7,929 nt of DNA from Treponema sp. (GTDB lineage: Bacteria > Spirochaetota > Spirochaetia > Treponematales > Breznakiellaceae): assembly GCA_031284385.1 (NCBI GenBank), contig JAISZZ010000171.1, positions 1 through 7,929 on the forward strand, in the 5' to 3' direction. A program made the position numbers and the translations under genes. The notes under the pieces are model-generated. The model saw nothing but the letters and a program-made list of their open reading frames with translations. It was not told the origin of the DNA and did no database searches. The stretch's first letter is position 1, and each line of letters starts with the position of its first letter. This document shows positions 5,216 to 7,929 of this stretch, in pieces.

Positions 5216-5524
5216 ATGGACTTTGGCACTAAATTAAAAAGACTACGGCAATCCCGGAATGAGACCCTGCACATGGCAGCGGTCGGGACCAATATTGATA
5301 TGACCCTCCTGTCAAAATTTGAACGGAAAGAGCGAATTCCCACCGTTGAGCAGGCAAAGAGGATAGCCGCCTATTTTTCGATAGATATTAACGAACTAAA
5401 TATTGAGCTTACTGCCGAAAGAATAATTTTTGAGTATGGATTGAATGATATTACATACAGAGCCGCAAATTTGGTTTGTGAAGCATATATCGGATATGCT
5501 ACCGATAAGGCCGAAAAGGAATAG
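5216..5524 (+). CDS. XRE-family regulator, controller-protein-like
   Basis: 102 residues. Residues about 5-62 form a helix-turn-helix of the Cro/CI (XRE) type: LKRLRQSRNETLHMAAVGTN, then DMTLLSKFERKERIPTVEQA, then IAAYFSIDINEL. The second segment is the recognition-helix region with the usual S-x-x-E pattern. A helical tail (about 65-102, charged at the end) makes it longer than the roughly 80-residue classical C proteins. There is no ribosome binding site; the ATG sits at the predicted transcription start, so translation is probably leaderless, as reported for several C-protein genes. The stop codon is 10 bases before the methyltransferase start, indicating one operon. Probable job: autorepressing and timing this operon through the dyad at 5187-5201. 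The reading frame is intact. It could instead be a generic XRE repressor; the gene context favours the controller role. Confidence 0.8.
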   Translation: MDFGTKLKRLRQSRNETLHMAAVGTNIDMTLLSKFERKERIPTVEQAKRIAAYFSIDINELNIELTAERIIFEYGLNDITYRAANLVCEAYIGYATDKAEKE

Positions 5525-5534
5525 AAATGTCGAG

Positions 5535-6359
5535 ATGCTGACCGATAAAATAAATTTAACTCTTGGCGACGCAATAGTGGGCATGGAAAAATTGCCCTAT
5601 AAGAGTTTCGACTTGGCAATATGCGACCCGCCTTATGGTGCGGCAACAGAAAAAAGATGGAACTATGACAGCAAAAAATGCCTGCCCGGTTTTGGCGGCA
5701 GTTGGAACCTTAATAATGAGGCATGGGATTTATTGACAAAAAACGATAATTTCACTTCTACTTTTGTATGGCTAAAAGAACTAAAAAGGCTGGTAAAACC
5801 TACCGGGTCTATTTGGATTCATTCAACCTATCATAATTCCGGTTTTGTCAATGTGTGCTGTCAGTTATTGGATTTAGAAATAATTAACGAGATAGTCTGG
5901 TATAAGCGTAATGCGTTTCCAAACCTGTCAGGGCGGAGATTAACCGCAAGCCATGAGACAATTTTATGGGTACATACCGGCGAGGGGAAACGGGACTACT
6001 ATTTTAATTACGAAGCGGTAAAAAAAACATCCTTTCCGGCAGACAAACTGAAAGAAGAAGGAAAGCAACTTAGAACGGTTTGGGATATACCAAACAATAA
6101 AGCAAAAGAAGAATTGGCGTTTGGTAATCACCCAACGCAAAAACCGCAGCGGCTGGTTGACAGGTTGATTTTGATTTCCGCAATACGGGGGGGTAGTCTG
6201 CTCGTTCCGTTTTCAGGTTCCGGGACGGAAATAATATCGGGATTAAAATATAATATGCATATTACGGGTTTTGAAAATAATAAAGATTATTATGACTTGT
6301 CAATCAAGCGGATAAACAAGTATATTAAGGATAGTACGGAGTTGCTGATAGAGTGTTGA
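5535..6359 (+). CDS. Beta-class site-specific DNA methyltransferase (probably N6-adenine)
   Basis: 274 residues from the ATG at 5535. AAAAGGA (5514-5520) is 14 bases upstream, rather far; the frame is open further up but would overlap the regulator. The motif order is that of beta-class amino-methyltransferases: catalytic DPPY at 31-34, a middle region (about 120-190) likely to include target recognition, HPTQKP (motif X) at 199-204, and the S-adenosylmethionine motif FSGSG at 226-230. GDAIVGMEKLP near 11-21 is a typical N-terminus. It transfers a methyl group to the exocyclic amine of adenine (N4-cytosine is less likely) in a specific DNA site; the site cannot be read from sequence. All core motifs are present and the frame is intact, so it is probably active. 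The start of the next methyltransferase overlaps its stop codon, implying translational coupling in the original system. Confidence 0.88.
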   Translation: MLTDKINLTLGDAIVGMEKLPYKSFDLAICDPPYGAATEKRWNYDSKKCLPGFGGSWNLNNEAWDLLTKNDNFTSTFVWLKELKRLVKPTGSIWIHSTYHNSGFVNVCCQLLDLEIINEIVWYKRNAFPNLSGRRLTASHETILWVHTGEGKRDYYFNYEAVKKTSFPADKLKEEGKQLRTVWDIPNNKAKEELAFGNHPTQKPQRLVDRLILISAIRGGSLLVPFSGSGTEIISGLKYNMHITGFENNKDYYDLSIKRINKYIKDSTELLIEC

Positions 6360-7253
6360 AATCGCAAGAAAAATTTTCCCCTGTAATTAAATGGTCGGGA
6401 AGCAAGAAAAGCATAGCTAAAGATTTATCCCGATACTTCCCCGAAAGCAAACGCTAGTTTGAGCCTTTTTTGGGTGGCGCGCTATTCTGCCTTTTAGAAC
6501 CGCTAACTGCGGATTTGCTGGCGATATAATCCCAGAATTGATAAACCTATGGAACGCGATAAGAAATAGGCCTGAAAATGTTGCAAAAGAATATAAACAG
6601 CACTGGGAAAAATTACAAAGAAAAGGCCATGAAGTATTTTATGAAATCAGGGATAGTTTTAATAATTCAAGAAATGAACATGATTTTCTTTTTCTGACAC
6701 GGACGTGTGTAAATGGACTGATACGGTATAACAACAAAGGTGAATTCAATAATTCTTTTCATCTGACAAGGCCGGGGATTAACCCTGAAAGTTTACGAGA
6801 TATTATTTTTCAATGGCATTTTATCGTCAAAAATATTGAATTTTATAATTGCGATTACCGGCAACTTACATCTCAGGCTGTGAATGGTGATTTTGTTTTT
6901 CTTGATCCTCCTTATGGCGGTACAAAAGGACGCTATACCAAAGAAAAATTCTGTCTTGATGAATTCTTTTCGGAACTTGACAGGTTAAACTGCCGTAAGG
7001 TCAAATGGATGCTGACTTTTGACGGCCAGTGGCCGGAAAACGTAATTATTCATACGATCTGCCAAAAGAATTATATTTGCATAAAATATTCATGAAAACC
7101 GGCCTTTCACCATTTACGAAACTTATGAATACAACTATTGATGATGTTCGGGAATCAGTATATCTTAACTTCAAGCTCTCTGCCAAACTCGACAGAGCGG
7201 CTGCTGATAATCTCGGCAAGGAAGCCGAATTGTTTACCGCCATAAATATGTAA
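6353..7253 (+). pseudogene. Broken alpha-class (Dam/D12-like) adenine methyltransferase
   Basis: Three reading frames join into one D12-class N6-adenine methyltransferase. Frame one starts at GTG 6353 or TTG 6356, overlapping the previous stop, and reads VIKWSGSKKSIAKDLSRYFP (motif X region). It meets TAG at 6455-6457, where a residue before FEPF is expected, then continues FEPFLGGALF (motif I, one Gly short of the usual GGGA). A frameshift near 6497-6511 leads into GDIIPELINLWNAIRNRP and on to the catalytic FLDPPYGG (DPPY at 6904-6915). A second frameshift near 7023-7035 leads into AGKRNYSYDLPKELY and KTGLSPFTKLMNTTIDD, ending at TAA 7251-7253. Both shifts are of the one-base-loss or two-base-gain type. 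The motif order (I before IV) is alpha class. Likely original role: the second protective methyltransferase of the module. Almost certainly inactive unless the lesions are sequencing errors. Confidence 0.85.
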
Positions 7254-7854
7254 AATTGTGGGACTTGGAATAACTTTAAATTGAAATGAAAGCACAAAGT
7301 CAAGTTCTTTGGTTTCCATTGCCTTTTTGATTTCTTCTTCGTTCTTGAAGCAGAAAGCGCCTCCTGAAAACGCTTTGAATTTTCCTGGCGAAAATTTACT
7401 ATCCTCAAACAAAGCCCAGTTAGCGTTACCTTTTCTGAATGCTGTCGGAGGACTTTTGAAAAGAAGCGAGATATAACTTTTTAACCTGCGGTCTATCTTA
7501 TCCTCCAAGCTTGAAAACGTATTTTTTGATTCAATCAATAAAAACAAGATTTCATTGTCTATACATATTTGAATAACATGGTCAGGACGTTTGGCTTTTT
7601 CTTCGGAAACTCTTGGAAGAGACGTCCAGCGATATTCAGTATTCTCCTGCTGGTAAAAAGACGAGATACCACTCCAACAAAGGCGAATTTTTTGCGGCAA
7701 TTTTTTCCGCTATTTCCGGAATTTCTTTCGATTTGTAAATATCGTGTAAAACAGCGGAAAATTTTTTAATGTTGCCATTTGCGATTAAGCAAATTGGAAT
7801 GTCTTTTGCACCAACTGAAAGACAATTTAAAGCAACTGTTTTTCTAATAACTTT
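7155..7854 (-). pseudogene. Broken PD-(D/E)XK nuclease-like gene, probable cognate restriction enzyme
   Basis: The minus-strand frame ending at TGA 7157-7155 contains RPDHV (P-D at about 7586-7581) and, 17 residues later, LLIESKN (E-S-K at about 7532-7524). Hydrophobic strands surround them, the layout of a PD-(D/E)XK nuclease core. Upstream, coding-like sequence continues in another frame (VGAKDIPICLIANGNIKKF, LHDIYKSKEIPEIAEKIAAK, then LLEWYLVFLPAGEY and TGA 7638-7636). A one-base gain or two-base loss must therefore lie between about 7640 and 7700. Farther upstream TAA at 7857-7855 interrupts the frame, which stays open beyond it to the window edge; an ATG at 7899 is possible but no start is well supported. 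The 3' end overlaps the methyltransferase remnant tail-to-tail by about 100 bases. Context (regulator, two methyltransferases, convergent gene) makes it the likely restriction endonuclease. The family is not identified and the gene appears dead. Confidence 0.6.
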
Positions 7855-7862
7855 TTAAATAG

Positions 7863-7894
7863 AGTTGTTTGGAAACTTCAGTTTCCGAACAACT
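7863..7894. repeat. 14-bp hairpin at the 5' side of the nuclease remnant
   Basis: AGTTGTTTGGAAAC (7863-7876) and GTTTCCGAACAACT (7881-7894) are inverted repeats with a single T/G mismatch around a TTCA loop. It lies immediately upstream, on the minus strand, of the TAA at 7857. It may be another dispersed palindrome; if so, it may have inserted at or near the start of the nuclease gene. Confidence 0.5.
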
Positions 7895-7929
7895 TCCATT
7901 AAAAAACGCAGTTTTGTAAGGCTTTTAGC

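Noticed and set aside
5445..5534. Upstream extension of the first methyltransferase
   Set aside because: It would overlap the regulator by 80 bases in another frame with no start signal; the methyltransferase motifs begin right after the ATG at 5535. The ATG at 5527 runs into a stop after four codons.
6455..7035. Programmed frameshifting or stop-codon recoding to express the second methyltransferase
   Set aside because: Needs one readthrough and two shifts without visible slippery heptamers and downstream structures at the breaks; simple gene decay explains it better.
7046..7408. Minus-strand frame of 120 codons overlapping the methyltransferase and nuclease remnants
   Set aside because: Lys/Arg/Ser-rich, no start signal, and lies in a different frame from the nuclease-like frame that carries the PD and ESK motifs.

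Overview
The window looks like a piece of a spirochaete chromosome, most likely a Treponema of the gut/termite type. The basis is a secreted BspA-type leucine-rich-repeat protein with a Treponema-like C-terminal ending, an RlpA-SPOR cell-wall protein, and intergenic spaces filled with short palindromic repeats. This is a judgement from gene style and was not checked by any search.

Left half (1-4741), chromosomal backbone. A gene-free, hairpin-rich stretch (1-571) leads into a secreted BspA-like LRR protein (572-1714, +). A short spacer with two palindromes follows, then rlpA (1896-3200, +: signal peptide, double-psi beta-barrel, long Pro/Thr/Ser/Ala linker, SPOR domain). A second hairpin-rich spacer (3201-3706) contains what may be a dead hydrophobic ORF. 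pta, phosphate acetyltransferase, runs on the minus strand (4741-3707) with a readable promoter and a perfect 24-bp palindrome in its leader. A 59-bp terminal-inverted-repeat element occurs as two near-full copies in opposite orientation (393-451 and 4864-4922) and a shortened copy (1842-1879). Its internal stem shows a compensatory base-pair change between the two long copies.

Right half (5181-7929), an AT-richer restriction-modification module. A consensus-like promoter whose spacer holds a palindrome drives a probably leaderless XRE-type regulator (5216-5524). This is followed at once by an intact beta-class DNA methyltransferase (5535-6359). Overlapping its stop is a Dam/D12-like alpha-class adenine methyltransferase that is broken by one nonsense codon and two frameshifts (6353-7253). 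Facing it on the minus strand, with overlapping 3' ends, is a PD-(D/E)XK nuclease-like gene that is also broken by a frameshift and probably an upstream stop (7155 to at least 7854).

Taken together, the module reads as a Type II-like system (regulator, two methyltransferases, convergent nuclease) caught in decay. Nuclease and second methyltransferase are dead, while regulator and first methyltransferase remain open. It would then act as an autoregulated solitary methyltransferase. I do not claim a wholly new defence system here. The most distinctive items are the operator/leaderless promoter, the pta leader palindrome and the structure-conserved repeat family.
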